64,000 bases of DNA from Chinchilla lanigera (lineage: Eukaryota; Chordata; Mammalia; Rodentia; Chinchillidae), in the NCBI RefSeq assembly GCF_000276665.1, contig NW_004955469.1, forward strand, positions 12,136,482 to 12,200,481, given 5' to 3'. The notes beneath the pieces are model-generated. The model ran no database searches and was not told the origin of the DNA. It saw only the letters and a program-made list of their open reading frames with translations. The translations under genes and the position numbers were made by a program. Within the stretch, counting starts at the first letter, position 1. The number at the start of each line of letters is the position of its first letter. Shown here piece after piece: positions 10,891 to 22,145 of the stretch.

Positions 10891-11159
10891 ACCATTCAGT
10901 GAAGATTGTCTGAAGTCACTAAGTGTCCTACAAAGCACAGCAGTTAAACACAGTAATAATTGCCCGTGCAAATGCCAGTAGTGTCATTGGTAGGGACACA
11001 ATGCATCTACTTGACCATGACAATGACATCACGGGCAACCTTTTCAGCTTCCCACTGAGGTGGGACGCAGCTTCATGACTCTGAGCACAGTACAAAGTTG
11101 TGATTAAGTCATAAAAGTTGGCAAAAACTTCACATTGCCATCCTTGAGTGTAGACTTCC
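10891..11159. other. Unassigned non-coding stretch
   Basis: No gene or repeat recognised. Confidence 0.5.
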
Positions 11160-11262
11160 CCTTTATTTATAGCTGAGGAAACAGAGTTGGAGAGAAAGGG
11201 TCACTTACGCAGGGTGACACTGCTTGGCTCGTGCCTGGATTCGGGTTAGAGTCAGTTCTCTG
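11160..11262 (-). repeat. MIR SINE fragment (antisense)
   Basis: CCTTTATTTATAGCTGAGGAAACAGAG, then AAGGGTCACTTACGCAGGGTGACAC and CCTGGATTCGGGTTAGAGTC follow the reversed MIR order. Confidence 0.7.
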
Positions 11263-11539
11263 GCCTCGGAGGAGACCTTGGCACACTGTCCCCTACCTTG
11301 CTCCTCTCACTGAGGCAGGCTTGGAAAGTCAGGCTGGTCCCAGGAACTATCCTGAGATCTTTCAGGAGCTCCAGGGCTCCAGCCAGGGTGCTAGGTCTCA
11401 GGCTGCCAGCTGCAGATGCTGATGGAAAGAGCGAGGGGCTGTCTGCGCAAAGGGCTGAGCTTTGTGGAGAGACCTGGCACCAGGCAAAAAGGATAAACAG
11501 TCAGAGAGCTGGACCCTCTGCCGGTGGAGGATAAGGGCT

Positions 11540-11800
11540 CTGTGCAGATTTACAAAGACTTGGCTGCAGTTGCTCTAACCAGATAATCACACAGGAGCTA
11601 ATTAGCACCTTCCTTCGAAGCACTGCCCTCTGGGGCAGGAGGCTGCTCAGTGGAGAAGAGAAACCCATTAATTACTTTATCAGGAAGCACTGATAAGAAG
11701 CTGGAAAAGGTACTGCTCTAAGGCTCTGAGCTAATTAAAGAGAGCTATAGGGTGAAAGGATGTGTCACCCTGGAGAGAGCACAGCGCACACTTTGATCCT
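11540..11800. promoter_or_regulatory. Candidate enhancer-like block (homeobox and GATA motifs)
   Basis: This repeat-free block packs AGATAATC (11581), CTAATTAG (11598), ATTAATTA (11667), TTATC (11677), TGATAAG (11691) and CTAATTAAAG (11731) into 160 bp. These are homeodomain-type TAATTA cores and GATA-type cores. A CTCF-like TGCCCTCTGGGG lies at 11624. Density and lack of decay suggest a conserved cis-regulatory element, but conservation is not visible in a single sequence. Confidence 0.35.
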
Positions 11801-14600
11801 GAGCCCTAGGGTCCCACAGTCCCAGACTGAGAGCAAAGAAGCCCCCTAGGGAAACTTCACCCTTGCAGTTCAGTGGCTGCAACACCAGGGTTATGGGGAA
11901 TCAGGGAGTGTGCGGTCTGCTGGGCCAGCTCAGCCTAACGGAGTGGTGAGGCACGGAGCAGGTGGTGTGAACTCGCTCCCAGGATGCCACACAAGTAGCA
12001 TTGCTAGGGTTTCGATGGTGTGTACATCTGTCACTGGTACATTAGAAGCCTGTGGTTGGGGTGAGATGAGGTTCAGATGGCAGAATCCCCCTAGACAGGG
12101 GCCATTCAGGTTGCAGGAGGTAGAAACCCAACTTACAGCCTGCTCTGCAGCTCAAAATCCCACGCTATCCGCATCATATTCTGGTCTCATTCTGCAGATC
12201 TTGAGGTGCTAGCCTGGGTTCCTGATCAGAATCTTTCCTCTTCAGAGCTCTTGAAACCAATTCCTTTTTTTTGTTTTTTCTGACCTTTATCTCCTTGTCC
12301 ATGCTCCAGACCTATTTAAACCCACTTAAACATAAAGAGACGCAAAACAGGATGACACATGTAGATCACCTAGGACGGGGCCTGCAAGACATTATTTTAA
12401 GTCTGTGATGAGCTGTTTTACAAGCTGTTTTTCACCGGCAGAAATTTTAGTTCCAATACAATCTGACAGAGAAACTCACTGTGCAAATAGCTCCAAGGGG
12501 CCCCATCTCTGGGGGGAGGGAAAGGGGGAGCTCGGCCGCCCACACTCTCAAACCCCTCTGCCCCCAGCAAGGTCTGTTGAAAGCCTGGAATCCACAGAGC
12601 ACAAGTGAACCTGAAGAAAGCAGGATGCTTTGAGGTCTCAAGGGACTCTGGATAAATATCCACACATTAAGACGAGCAATGTCTTTTTATCCCACAGAGG
12701 ACGTTAATATCACGATGTCTGTGCTTGTGTACATGAGGTATTGTCTCAGAAAAGCTAATGTGTGTACACGTTAGCCCCTCTTGCTCTCTTCCTGGCCTAC
12801 TGCATGTCGGTGACCAAAGAAAACATGCTTTAGGACCAAATCTGTGACCTTGAGCCGTCACTCTCCTAGCCAGCCAGTGGCTCATCAGACAATAGTGACA
12901 TGCTGTGCAGGCACACTTATTTACACTTTCTAGGAGAGCAAAAGTGTCCCACTAGATACTTACAAAATGAGAGAGGCTCAAATGCCTGTTCCAAGACACA
13001 ACCAAAGGCAATAGCAAAGAGTACTGAGACCGACTTCCCAGAGAGTAAGATGTCAGGAGAACAAACCCTTACTCCTCAGCAGCAAGGGGGCAGAAGCAGC
13101 CGCCTCCCACGGCACCCCAACCCGGTGTTTTCCATCGGTAAGAGGCAACATTTGTTCATTTCTTCCCTTTACTGAAGATGGCCCAGAATCACCGGCTGTA
13201 TCAGCATGCTGAGAAATCAGGATTGAGGGGAAAGAAAGGGGAAAGGGGCATTTGTGAAGGATTCTCCCTTCAATGAATTTGTCTTTGACTATGATAGAAG
13301 CCATGATACCCCAGGGATATATGAGGTGTGATAAAAAAACTATGGTGTCCATTTAAATACAATAATTATTACAGTAAAAGATACATTGCCACCAACCCCC
13401 TCAGAACACTCCCACCGACTTTAAACACCTTACCCATCATTCGGGCCACTTTTGCAAGCAGTTCCCCAAGCGCTCTTTCCTGACTACCTTTAGTTGCGCT
13501 TTTGTGGCTGCCTTGACACCCTGAGTTGGTTCAAAACATTCATCTTTCGTAGCCGTTTTGACTTTGGGGAAGAGCCAGAAGTCTCACAGTGCCCGAACTA
13601 GTGAACAAGGAGGACGAGGACACATGTTCTGTGGGCCTGCCTTTCTTTTGCGTGGCACTCAGAAGCAGTGTTCCCCGTGTCTTTTGATCTCATCTTGTAA
13701 CGACACTCACAAAAGAGGATCTTCAGAACTGCTTCAGAAAGCAGCAAGAAGGATGGGATAAGTGTGCTGTAAGATACGGGGAGTGTTTTGAGAGGTATTA
13801 ATGACAATGTGGTTTTTACCATAATAATTTTTAATTTAAACTTTCATATCTTTCAACTGCCCCCTGTATACCCTCCTGGCTCTGCCCTCTCCTGTGCCAG
13901 CACAGCTGCTCAAAACCCAGTATGGACTGACCACCATGTACAGCCATGTGTCAGGGAATTTCTAGGCACACACAGGTCCTGCCTCCTGGTGTCCTCAGGA
14001 CTGGCCAGCAGTGCAGGAGCTCTCATCCAATTTGCATCTGTGAACCTGAGGGCAAGCGCATGGGGCTTTTGCCTTGTCAGGAGCTGTTGGGCAGTCAGGA
14101 TTCAAGCCCAGCTCCCTCTGAGCCCAAGTCTAGGGCTCCTTCCAAGCCTTCTCCCTGAAAGCTTTCCAGAGAAATTCAAATGGTATCTAGTCATCCTAGA
14201 CACTGTCCGGATAGGCACCCTAAAAGCTTAGGACTGCTTAGTAGGACATAAGAGAAGGAAAGACCGAGTTCTCGTCAGTTCTAACTTTAACCAGCTAGGT
14301 TTCTTCAAAGGATCTTCATGTTCTCCTCTGTGAAGCAGAGGGCGTGGTTCTTAAAGCCACTTCCTGCTCTGCCCCTGGCCTGTGACCGCCTCTGAAGCAG
14401 AAGTGCTTGATTCTGTGTCTCAGTGTGATGTGCTTGCATAGCCACATGCGCTCTCTATCTGTATGCTGCCTGGTCCCCAAGGAGGACATCAGAAACACTT
14501 CCGATGCCCTCTCCCTCCAGCTGTTGCTGCCCTTCTGCTTTCCCAGCTGTCCCACCAGGGTTCTGGGAAGTTAAGGAGTCAGGACCCTGGAGGGTGCACA
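11801..14600. other. Repeat-poor unassigned stretch
   Basis: About 2.8 kb in which I recognise no interspersed repeat except a T-rich patch near 12267-12280. It keeps several CpGs (for example 12520-12545 and 13440-13560). None of the short frames across it shows a family signature. The low repeat content next to the 11540 block may reflect regulatory constraint. Confidence 0.4.
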
Positions 14601-14613
14601 GCCCCCTGGTGGC
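14601..14613 (-). promoter_or_regulatory. CTCF-like binding motif
   Basis: On the minus strand the sequence reads GCCACCAGGGGGC, followed by TGTGC. This matches the known CTCF core CCACNAGGGGGC without a core mismatch. Occupancy and orientation effects cannot be seen in sequence alone. Confidence 0.5.
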
Positions 14614-15156
14614 TGGAGCGTGCAACTGCAAGCAGTTCCTCTAGATCCGCTGCTGCCCAGGGGAATTCTGGTCCTTTTGACGAAAAGGTGAACGACGCGG
14701 CTCTGTGCTCGCTTTCTGTTTTCTGGTGGATGTGGAGTTATGAGAAACTTGTAGAATTGTTAAGAACGGGTCAGTCACACAGTGAGGTGGAGCCATAACT
14801 CCCCAATGGCGGAGGATTGTTAGGAGAGCCAACCACACGCTCAGACTCCGAAGGTGACTGACCCTTCTCCGGAAGCATCATCAGCCCCCAAACTCCTCAG
14901 CAGAAGCGGAATAGCTGGATAAATATTAGACCAGGGGTGTGGTTGGGTGGTGGGAACCACTTGGAAGGGATCACGGGTTAAGGGGTGCGGAAACTTCAGT
15001 AGTTTATTAGCAAAAGAAAGTGCTCTGGGTACACTGTTTGAGCAATAGCCACGGGCCTCACCCTCATGGAGTTTAGAATTGTAAGAAGAGGAAACAAACA
15101 GTGAAGAGGTGCAATACTAAATAGGTAAGCTCACCCCGAGAAAGTTCTAGAAAGGG
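14614..15156. other. Unassigned stretch with a possible L2/MIR remnant
   Basis: At 15045-15120 CTCACCCTCATGGAGTTTAG followed by AAACAAACAGTGAAG resembles the common L2/MIR-associated segment, but it is too short to be firm. The rest is unique. Confidence 0.4.
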
Positions 15157-15557
15157 GTCTGAGTTAATTTTCTCTTTGCTGAGACAAAATACCGGACACC
15201 CAAAGTTAAAGGGGAAAAGGCTTATTTAGCTCAGTTTGATAGTTTCCATCCATACTTGTTTGGCCCTAAGGCAGGGTGGCACAGCAGACAGGCATCGCAG
15301 AGGAGAAACATTGTCTGGTGGCAGAAGACAGCAAAGCAACAAGGGCTGACCACAGCTCTTTCTATCCCTTATATCTCATCCAGGCTACTCCGCGTGGGTA
15401 GAACCCACACCTTTAATCCTGGTGCCCTTCAGCCTAGCATTGCACTGTGAATCAGTCCCAGTGTCGCACACTCTAGATCTAGCCACCTCTGAAAAGCCCC
15501 CATCCCTATGGCCACATGAGCATTTGGGGGGGACATCTAGACACAAACCATAACAAA
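15157..15557 (-). mobile_element. MaLR-type solo LTR (antisense)
   Basis: Belongs to the same group as 21095-21440 and 56907-57262: GTTAATTTTCTC..TGCTGAGACAAAATACC, ACACCCAAAGTTAAAGG, GCTTATTTAGCTCAG and a right end CATCTAGACACAAACCATAACA. No internal region adjoins it, so it is a solo LTR. Confidence 0.65.
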
Positions 15558-15744
15558 GGTAAGGGGCAGAGTGGGATAACAACAAATAAAGCTGTATTGG
15601 GAGAGAGAGGAAGTTTCTGTTATAGTAATGGCAGCTGAGAAGGTGTGTTTGGAAGAAGGATCTTCTAGACCTACTGTGAATCTGCAGTCAAGGAACTAAC
15701 TGAGTTACAAGTTGCAGAAAAAACCGAGGCAAGGTCAAAGCTAG
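15558..15744. other. Unassigned non-coding stretch
   Basis: Unique AT-moderate sequence with no recognisable family. Confidence 0.4.
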
Positions 15745-15885
15745 GTCAGGTGAGCAAGCTTTTTGTAAAGGGTCAGGTAGTAAATGCTCGACTTCATGGT
15801 CCACAAATGTCTTGTCATACTTATGTTCCAATAAAATTTTATTTACAAAATAGAAGCAGACAGTATTCTACCAATTCCTGCCCTA
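15745..15885. mobile_element. hAT-type DNA transposon relic
   Basis: GCAAGCTTTTTGTAAAGGGTCAGGTAGTAAATGC..., a GGTCCACAAATGTC segment and GTTCCAATAAAATTTTATTTACAAAATAGAAGC match the well-known mammalian non-autonomous DNA transposon whose ends read CTTTTTCTGTAAAGGGCCAGATAG and TTCCAATAAAACTTTATTTAC. The family name is not given because I cannot check it. Confidence 0.65.
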
Positions 15886-16834
15886 AAACAGTAAATCATG
15901 CTTTATGGGTTAGAAAAAACTGAGACACAAGAACAAGGAGCAGAGGGTCTCGTGATAAACTGGAGAAGACTGACAGATGAGATGATAGGACTTTGTATGT
16001 AGAGGTAGCCCTTGTATTGGGTTTTATTCTAAAAACCATTGGAGGGCTCTATAGCAGCAAGAGACAGGAGATGATTTGTGCTTGAAGAGATGACACTGGC
16101 TGCTATAAGAGAAAGAACTAGAGAGGAAAGAGAGGAAGGAAAAAGACCCTTGGAATTTACCGCCATTGCCATGGCTGATGCTGGTGGCTCAGCGACAAGG
16201 AAAGGTAGATGAGTTTGAGGTACAGTTTGTTGGCAAACTCCGCAAGACCCGTGCCAGCTGAAAAGGGAGACTTCAACCCAAGTACCGAACAAGTGGGCGA
16301 ATTTCCTGAGCTGTAATGGGGCCCAAAGGAGCTAGATGAGGGGACAGACATGGAGATGGAAACCAAAAGTCGTTAGGTGCATGCTAATAAGACATCCAGA
16401 GAACCCAGGCGCCAATGTGAATCAGAACCTCCAGAGGCAGGAGTTACTGGGTCACTGTTGCACTTCCCCTGCTTAGTGCCCCTTGGCCCCGACTGCCCCT
16501 GGGTTTGGCCACTTACCCTCGGTTCCAGCTAGACCAACCCCAAGCAATGTACAGTGACCTGCATGCGGTTGTGGAGCTTCTGGTCACTGCCTTTGCTTCC
16601 ACTGCTGGCAATCTTGCGTGGGTGCCAGCTGTGTTTCACCAAGACTTCTCTGACCCCTGCCCCATCATGGACCTCTCTGGTTCCAGAAACTATGCCCAGC
16701 CAACTGGGCTCCTGGTGTTTTGACTTAGTGGTATAACTAGACATATATTATCGTTTTTCAACACGAAGTCCATGTAAAATGTTTTAATGAGATACTTTGT
16801 TCTTCGATATTAAGCCCCTAAAATAGTGATTAGT
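15886..16834. other. Unassigned non-coding stretch
   Basis: About 950 bp without a recognised repeat. The frame at 16505-16723 (72 codons) is overlapped by frames on the other strand and has no known domain. Confidence 0.45.
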
Positions 16835-16965
16835 TTACATTTATAACACACCTCAGTTGGGACAAGCTACGTTTCTAGTGCTCAATAGCAACATGGAACT
16901 AGTGGCCACCTTGTCGGGCAGTGCAGAAATACACTGTACATTTTCTTGTGAGCAAATGACAACCG
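16835..16965. mobile_element. hAT-Charlie-like transposon relic
   Basis: TTCTAGTGCTCAATAGCAACATGGAACTAGTGGCCACC followed by TGTCGGGCAGTGCAGAAAT is the core of a common mammalian hAT-Charlie mini-element (typical form: AAGTGCTCAATAGCCACATGTGGCTAGTGGCTACC). Ends are not preserved. Confidence 0.6.
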
Positions 16966-18026
16966 AGAAAAAGAAAATTGGTGTTCCTTGAGCCAGACAT
17001 AAATACAGAGGACAACTATCTTTTCTGAGTAAAAGGAAAAAGCCAAGGAAGTGGATAAAAATTTCTTTGTTCATCTTAATTCTTTGAGAATGACTGCCAT
17101 ATATCTATCTGTCAGCAAATACTGAAAAACAAAACTGAACACATAGGAAACAAATGTCATAGAAAATGTCTGGGAATTAGATGTGTATAGTTTGCCTGTG
17201 CTTTGCCTATACTTGTCAGTGCTTGAGATTTTTATACTGTACACATATACAATTTGGGTAATTTTTCTAGCAAAATTGTTCCTAGTTTGTGTGGTCGAAA
17301 TAAACTTCCAACTGCGGTCCATTTCCGTTTCCTTGATGAGCTGCTGAGTCCTGGCCATGGGCCAGGCACACGGCCAGGTCTGGGACTACGGGAGTAAACA
17401 AAATGGGTGAATCTCCACTTTTGGAGCTTTTCGTCCGACCAGAGAGCAAGGCCAAGCAACTTGATGGGAGTATGAGAGGGAAGGGAGGGGCCCTGGGATA
17501 TCGGGTGGGAGGGAAATCTGATGTGAAATCAGGTTAGGGAAGACCTGGGGAGAAAGTGATGGTAGCTCAGGACTCAAAAGATGAATAACAGTCAAGTAAA
17601 TGAAGAGTGGTGGGGAGAAGGAAGATTTAGCCTGTTCCAGGCAGAAGCAAAGGCCAAATGAAGAGCAAGGTGCCTTCAGAGACCCAGAATTGCTTCACTG
17701 CAACTGGATTATAATACAAGGTCAGGTACAGCAAGAGGGGAAGCCAAGGAGCTGACACGAGATGAGGAGGAGGAGCAGAGTTTTAGCAGATGTGGATGGG
17801 GAGTTCTCAGGGTGCAGCTCCACCACCAGGTACATCAAAGTCCCCGGAGATGCTGCTTAACAGCAGGAATTTCTGGGGCTCTTTCTAGATCTGGGTGAAA
17901 TTTTGGAATCTTCATTTTAATCAGCTTCCTAAATGATTCCTTGCCCACCCCAATACTAATAAAAATTATTTTGAAAGTCATCAACAAATTTCCTGACCAA
18001 TAACAACACTTAAAAAATAAATTCCC
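16966..18026. other. Unassigned stretch, possible L2/MIR remnant near 17345-17410
   Basis: GGCCATGGGCCAGGCACACGG..GGAGTAAACAAAATGGG at 17354-17406 looks like the antisense MIR/L2-associated block. The rest is unassigned. Confidence 0.4.
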
Positions 18027-18160
18027 AGCCAGGCATGGTAGCACATGCCTGTAATTCCAGCACTCAAGAGGCTGAGGCAGGTGGATTATGGTGAGTTTGA
18101 GGCCAGCCTGGGCTACACAGTGAGTTCAAGGCCAGCCTGACAACATAGTGAGACCCTGTC
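18027..18160 (+). mobile_element. B1-like 7SL-derived SINE
   Basis: AGCCAGGCATGGTAGCACATGCCTGTAATTCCAGCAC, GAGGCTGAGGCAGG, GAGTTTGAGGCCAGCCTGGGCTACA and GAGACCCTGTCTCAA occur in order, as in B1 and Alu-left monomers. It carries a Pol III box A/B layout but is old. The 3' end passes directly into a TCAA repeat. Confidence 0.95.

Positions 18161-18197
<37 letters not shown>
18161..18197 (+). repeat. (TCAA)n microsatellite at the B1 tail
   Basis: Nine perfect TCAA units directly follow the B1 GTCTCAA terminus, so the microsatellite grew out of the SINE's A-rich tail. Confidence 0.95.
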
Positions 18198-19689
18198 TCT
18201 CAAGTCATAAAACAACAGTGAGACAATTGGGCACATGTGAGCACTGATCGGATATACTAGGAAACTGTTTAATATTTGTGGTGTTATAAGATATTACATT
18301 AAAGGATTTTTTTTCCTTAAGAAAGAGTCTCAGGTTTTACAGATGCAGACTGAGACACAGTTGCAGTGATGCACTGTGAGGGAGTTACTTCAACATGACC
18401 TGGCAGGAGAAGTGAGGTGTGAGGCTGCAAATGAAACAAAACTGATCACGAGCTGTCATTGAAACAGAGTGATGGAGCCTGGCACACTCTCCCCACTATT
18501 CTGATCACTTTTGTACATTTGAAATCTCCCGTGAGATTTCCGTGGTATTCATTCATCCCAGAACTTCCATGGGATCCACTTACTGTATTCACTCATTCAG
18601 GAAGTTTCTGAGCTGCTGCAATCAGACGAGAGAGGACGCATTGTGCGGAAGAGGGGTCTCCTGCAAGCCAGAGCTCAAAGGCAGGGACAGCAGCTCCCTT
18701 GGAGCTAAGTCAGAGTTGCTTCTCACAGTGATCAGAATGAAGATTTCTTCTCAGTTAACTTCTGTTTTCCTTTATAATGAAAGAAGGAAGATGCCGTGGA
18801 GTTGCCAAGTCTGAGGACAATAGCTCTTCTGGGCATTAACTGTCATACAGACCAAGGAAAATTACAGGAACATTTTCACAAAGCAGTGGAGGGGAAAAAA
18901 CAAACGCCAGCTGCAATTCAGCAGCTCGCTGCAGGGTGGTGGATCTTGAGAAAACCAGCCTGCAGCACACACAAAGGCTGATGTGCTCGGCACACTACAG
19001 CTTGGGAAAGGGATGCAAGCAAGAGGCATCACACACTGTTTGCCATGGACTCAGGCAGCCAAAGCCAAGAAAGGCACTTGGGAATGTTATGAGGTTCGCG
19101 AAGTGTGCTGGGTATGTCTTTATAACATTCCCCAAGGCAGCGAGAGGGCAGGGCGTGGGTGCCGCCCTCTGGCACTGGGCAGAGGCCGGGGGTCAGCTGG
19201 CTGGGCTGAGTCCCTCCTCCCTGCTTCCTCTCTATCCAGCTCCACAGTGAGCCTGTCCCAGTCACACCCCCGCCAAGCCTGACTGATCAGAGGAAGGGAG
19301 GAAAACAATGGCAAAGCAGAGGGACAGAACTGCTGCTGCACGGGGATTTTGGTCGGACGTTGAGCTTACCTGGAATGCCCCGGTGTTATTTTGGGAAGAC
19401 AGACATCCTATGGAAACAATGCAGTGGAAAAGAAAACAGTTAAAGCAAATGTTAGAGTCTGGTTTTTGCCAAATCAGCTCCACATGGCCAGGGCAGGCCC
19501 TGAAAGCCCCAGGCAGGCAATTCAGGGGCTAAGACTATGTGTATCCTGTTTATCAGGGAGGAAGGTGCAGGACGTAGGAAAAAGAAGGGTTCCGGTGAAG
19601 TTGCCATCCAGTCAGTGACTAGACAGAAAGATCCCAGGACTCTGCACTTTGCCACTTGGGGACAGCCTGTGGGTGAGGGGGAAATACAA
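18198..19689. other. Unassigned non-coding stretch
   Basis: About 1.5 kb with no recognisable repeat. 19161-19175 has a CTCF-like motif (minus strand GTGCCAGAGGGCGGC). Frames at 18936-19341 overlap on both strands. Confidence 0.4.
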
Positions 19690-19800
19690 GAAATACCTGG
19701 CCTGTGTTGAAGGCTGGCCTCCACCATTTGTTTGCTGGGTGACCATAGGTAAGTCACTTACCCTCTCAGATCTTCCATGTCCTCATCCAGACAGTAAAGA
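19690..19800 (+). repeat. MIR SINE fragment
   Basis: CCATTTGTTTGCTGGGTGACCATAGGTAAGTCACTTACCCTCTCAGATCTTC matches the MIR core region CTGTGTGACCTTGGGCAAGTTACTTAACCTCTC. Confidence 0.75.
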
Positions 19801-20254
19801 GGTTCCCAGGCATTAACCATGGAGCTTCCGGGAGAAGACAGATTTCATTCCAGAAGTGCAATATGTTTGTTGCTTGTAGAATGCCAACAGATTTCTGCAT
19901 AAGCATTACTCTGAGAGACTAGTTAATATTGTGTAAACACTGTCCTTACACCTCATGGTTCTCAAAGGAACAAGGAACCCACACGTGCTCCACAGATAGC
20001 TTCTCTAGGAGCCAAGAAAAGAGTATTTCCATGTTAGTCTCTTTTTCCACTGACATTAGGAGAAACTCCTTTCTGATGTGGGCCTAGTGTGTGCCTGCCT
20101 GAGTAACCAGAAACAGTTGTCATCTAAATGTGGGGCATAGATGTATATTTCAGGTGTTTATTTCAGTTAAAAATTTTTCAGCTACTGGCTAATGTGACAA
20201 TCTTCTCATCGATGACCTAGAGGCTAGCAGGGAAAAGGGAAAAGCAAACTTTTA
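19801..20254. other. Unassigned non-coding stretch
   Basis: No gene or repeat recognised. Confidence 0.45.
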
Positions 20255-20920
20255 AAGGGTTGGTAAATGGATAAAGCAAATGTGGTACTTATGAACAGTG
20301 GAGTACTACCCTGCCATAAAGAAGGAGGAACCTGAGTCATTTGTAGGAAAGTGGATGCTCCTTGAGATCATAATGCTAAGTGCAGTAAATCAGACACACA
20401 AGCTTAAGCATCACATGGTTCCTCTTATACAAAAAACTGAATATATAAATAAAGTATAAAATAAAAAACAGATAATAGGAAAAAAAAGAGAAAGTTGTTG
20501 TAATCCAGCATGGACAAGATAACAATATGTAAAACAACAACCACTGTTAATTCCTATCATTTTGTTTTCAAACCCTGTATCATTTTTAATGTTTTTGCTT
20601 TATTTTGTTTCTGTCTATGTGGTTGTTATTTTTTAAAATTCTCTTTAAAATAAAAATGTACCTTAAGTTAGTACAATTGCCTTATGTGTTTTATGTTTTT
20701 TGACCCATTAGTCTGGTATTTAATTTGTATATATTATAATTAGCTTTATAAGTTCTTATAAGATGAATAAATGAATCTGATGCTGGCAAACTAAAAAGGG
20801 GTGGGGGAAGGGGGAAAAAGAATTGAAAAGTGTTATGTACATGTACAAATTCTTCACAATGAATGTAATCATTATGTCCTGCAAACATGTACTAATTGAA
20901 GTAAAAAAAAATAAAAAGAT
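20255..20920 (+). mobile_element. L1 3' end with 3' UTR and A-rich tail
   Basis: TGGATAAAGCAAATGTGGTACTTATG, GGAGTACTACCCTGCCATAAAGAAGG, AGTCATTTGTAGGAAAGTGGATGCTCCTTGAGATC and CACATGGTTCCTCTTATAC are the last part of L1 ORF2 in sense orientation, with decayed codons. An AT-rich 3' UTR follows with a purine-rich GGGGTGGGGGAAGGGGG tract (20797) and ends in A runs (20904-20920). Confidence 0.8.
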
Positions 20921-21094
20921 TGGGAGCTAAAATGGAAAAGATGGACAATAACAAGTGTTGGTGAGCACATGGAAAAGCGAACACTCTCCCACATTTCTGG
21001 AGGCAAAGTAAAATAAGGCTATAGCCACTTGGAAAATAACTTGACAGCTGCTTAAAATGTTTAACTAGAATATTAATCTTGGAATAGCGATGAC

Positions 21095-21440
21095 CCAGTA
21101 TTTAAGTTACTTTTCTCATTGTGAAGACAAAATACCTGACACCCAAAGTTACAGGAGGGAAAGTTTATTTAGCTCACAGTTTGTAGAGGTTTCAGGCTAT
21201 AGCTGGCTTCAAGGCAGGACAGCACGGCAGAGGGGCAGGGCAGAAGAGAAACAGTCCATGGCTGGGCAGACAAAAAGCAGTAAGCAGCGAGCCTCCTTTT
21301 CCCTTTTATTCCCATTCAGGCCACGACCTTTTTGGGTGGTGCTTCCTATGCCCAGGTTGGGACTTCCCATTATGCATACCCAGAACTATGCTAAACCAAT
21401 CTGTGGACCCATTTTACTCATCACTCACCCTTAATCCATA
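21095..21440 (-). mobile_element. MaLR-type solo LTR inserted in L1M
   Basis: TTAAGTTACTTTTCTCATTGTGAAGACAAAATACC, ACACCCAAAGTTACAGGAGG, TTATTTAGCTCACAGTTTGTAGAGG follow the same order as 15157 and 56907. It is nested in L1M and so is younger than that L1. The right boundary is unclear because palindromic AT-rich sequence follows. Confidence 0.65.
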
Positions 21441-21456
21441 TTCATACATGCAACCA

Positions 21457-21515
21457 CTTAATTCATTCATATGAATGAATATGAATATAATTCATTCATA
21501 TGAATGTATGCAACC
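21457..21515. repeat. Palindromic ATTCATTCATATGAATGAAT cluster
   Basis: The 20-base perfect palindrome ATTCATTCATATGAATGAAT at 21461-21480 is repeated in part at 21491-21507 and flanked by two CATGCAACCA/TATGCAACCA motifs. It lies between the LTR and the resumed L1M. Confidence 0.8.
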
Positions 21516-22145
21516 ATACATCCACCAGAAAGTACCACTTAAAAGCACACAAGGCCTTGGGAGACATCAAGATACAAGGCATGACACCCGATAATTCCAT
21601 TCCTAGGTATCCACTCCAGAAAAATAAAAATGTGCAATCACACAAAAATTCAAATGTAGGTGTCTGTAGCAGCAATGTTCATAATAGCCAAAAGTGTGTG
21701 GGAACAATGTAAATGTCCATCAGTTGATAAAGGGATAAACAAATGTGAATATTACAAGGGAACATTATTTTTTTTAAAAAAAAGAATGAAGCACGACTGC
21801 ATGTTTCAACACAAGGGAAACTTGAAAAATGTTATGCAAAATGAAAGAAGTCAGACACAACAGGCCACATATTTTATGATTCCATTTATACGAAATGTTC
21901 AAGTTAAGCAAATCCATAGAGAGAAAAAGTAGATGAGTGACTTCCAGGGACTTGAGGAACAGGAAATGGGGAATGACCAGTAATAGGTACAGGGCTTCCT
22001 ATTGCAGAGATGGAAATACTTGAAATGAGTGGTGATAGTAACACAGCTCTATGAATAGTCCAAAAACCACTGAATGGAGTGCTTTAGTGGAATGAATTTT
22101 ATGGCAGGTAAGTTATATGTCAACTATGTCGTTGTTAGTAGACAG

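Larger units (their letters stand above)
20921..22145 (+). mobile_element. Older L1M-type 3' end, split by an LTR
   Basis: Left part: AACAAGTGTTGGTGAGCACATGG to TAGCGATGACCCAG. Right part resumes at ATAATTCCATTCCTAGGTATCCACTCCAG and continues through GTTCATAATAGCCAAAAGTG, AAATGTCCATCAGTTGATAAAGG, CATATTTTATGATTCCATTTATACG and GGTGAATTTTATGG-like sequence. The two parts are contiguous in L1M elements, so 21093-21585 is inserted material. No intact reading frame remains. Confidence 0.85.

Noticed and set aside
10664..10981. Frame with a strongly hydrophobic start, like a small membrane protein
   Set aside because: It lies on the Tigger 3' end; the hydrophobic residues come from its T-rich sequence.
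16505..16723. Possible small exon of 72 codons
   Set aside because: Overlapping antisense frame of equal length and no splice sites that I could argue for.
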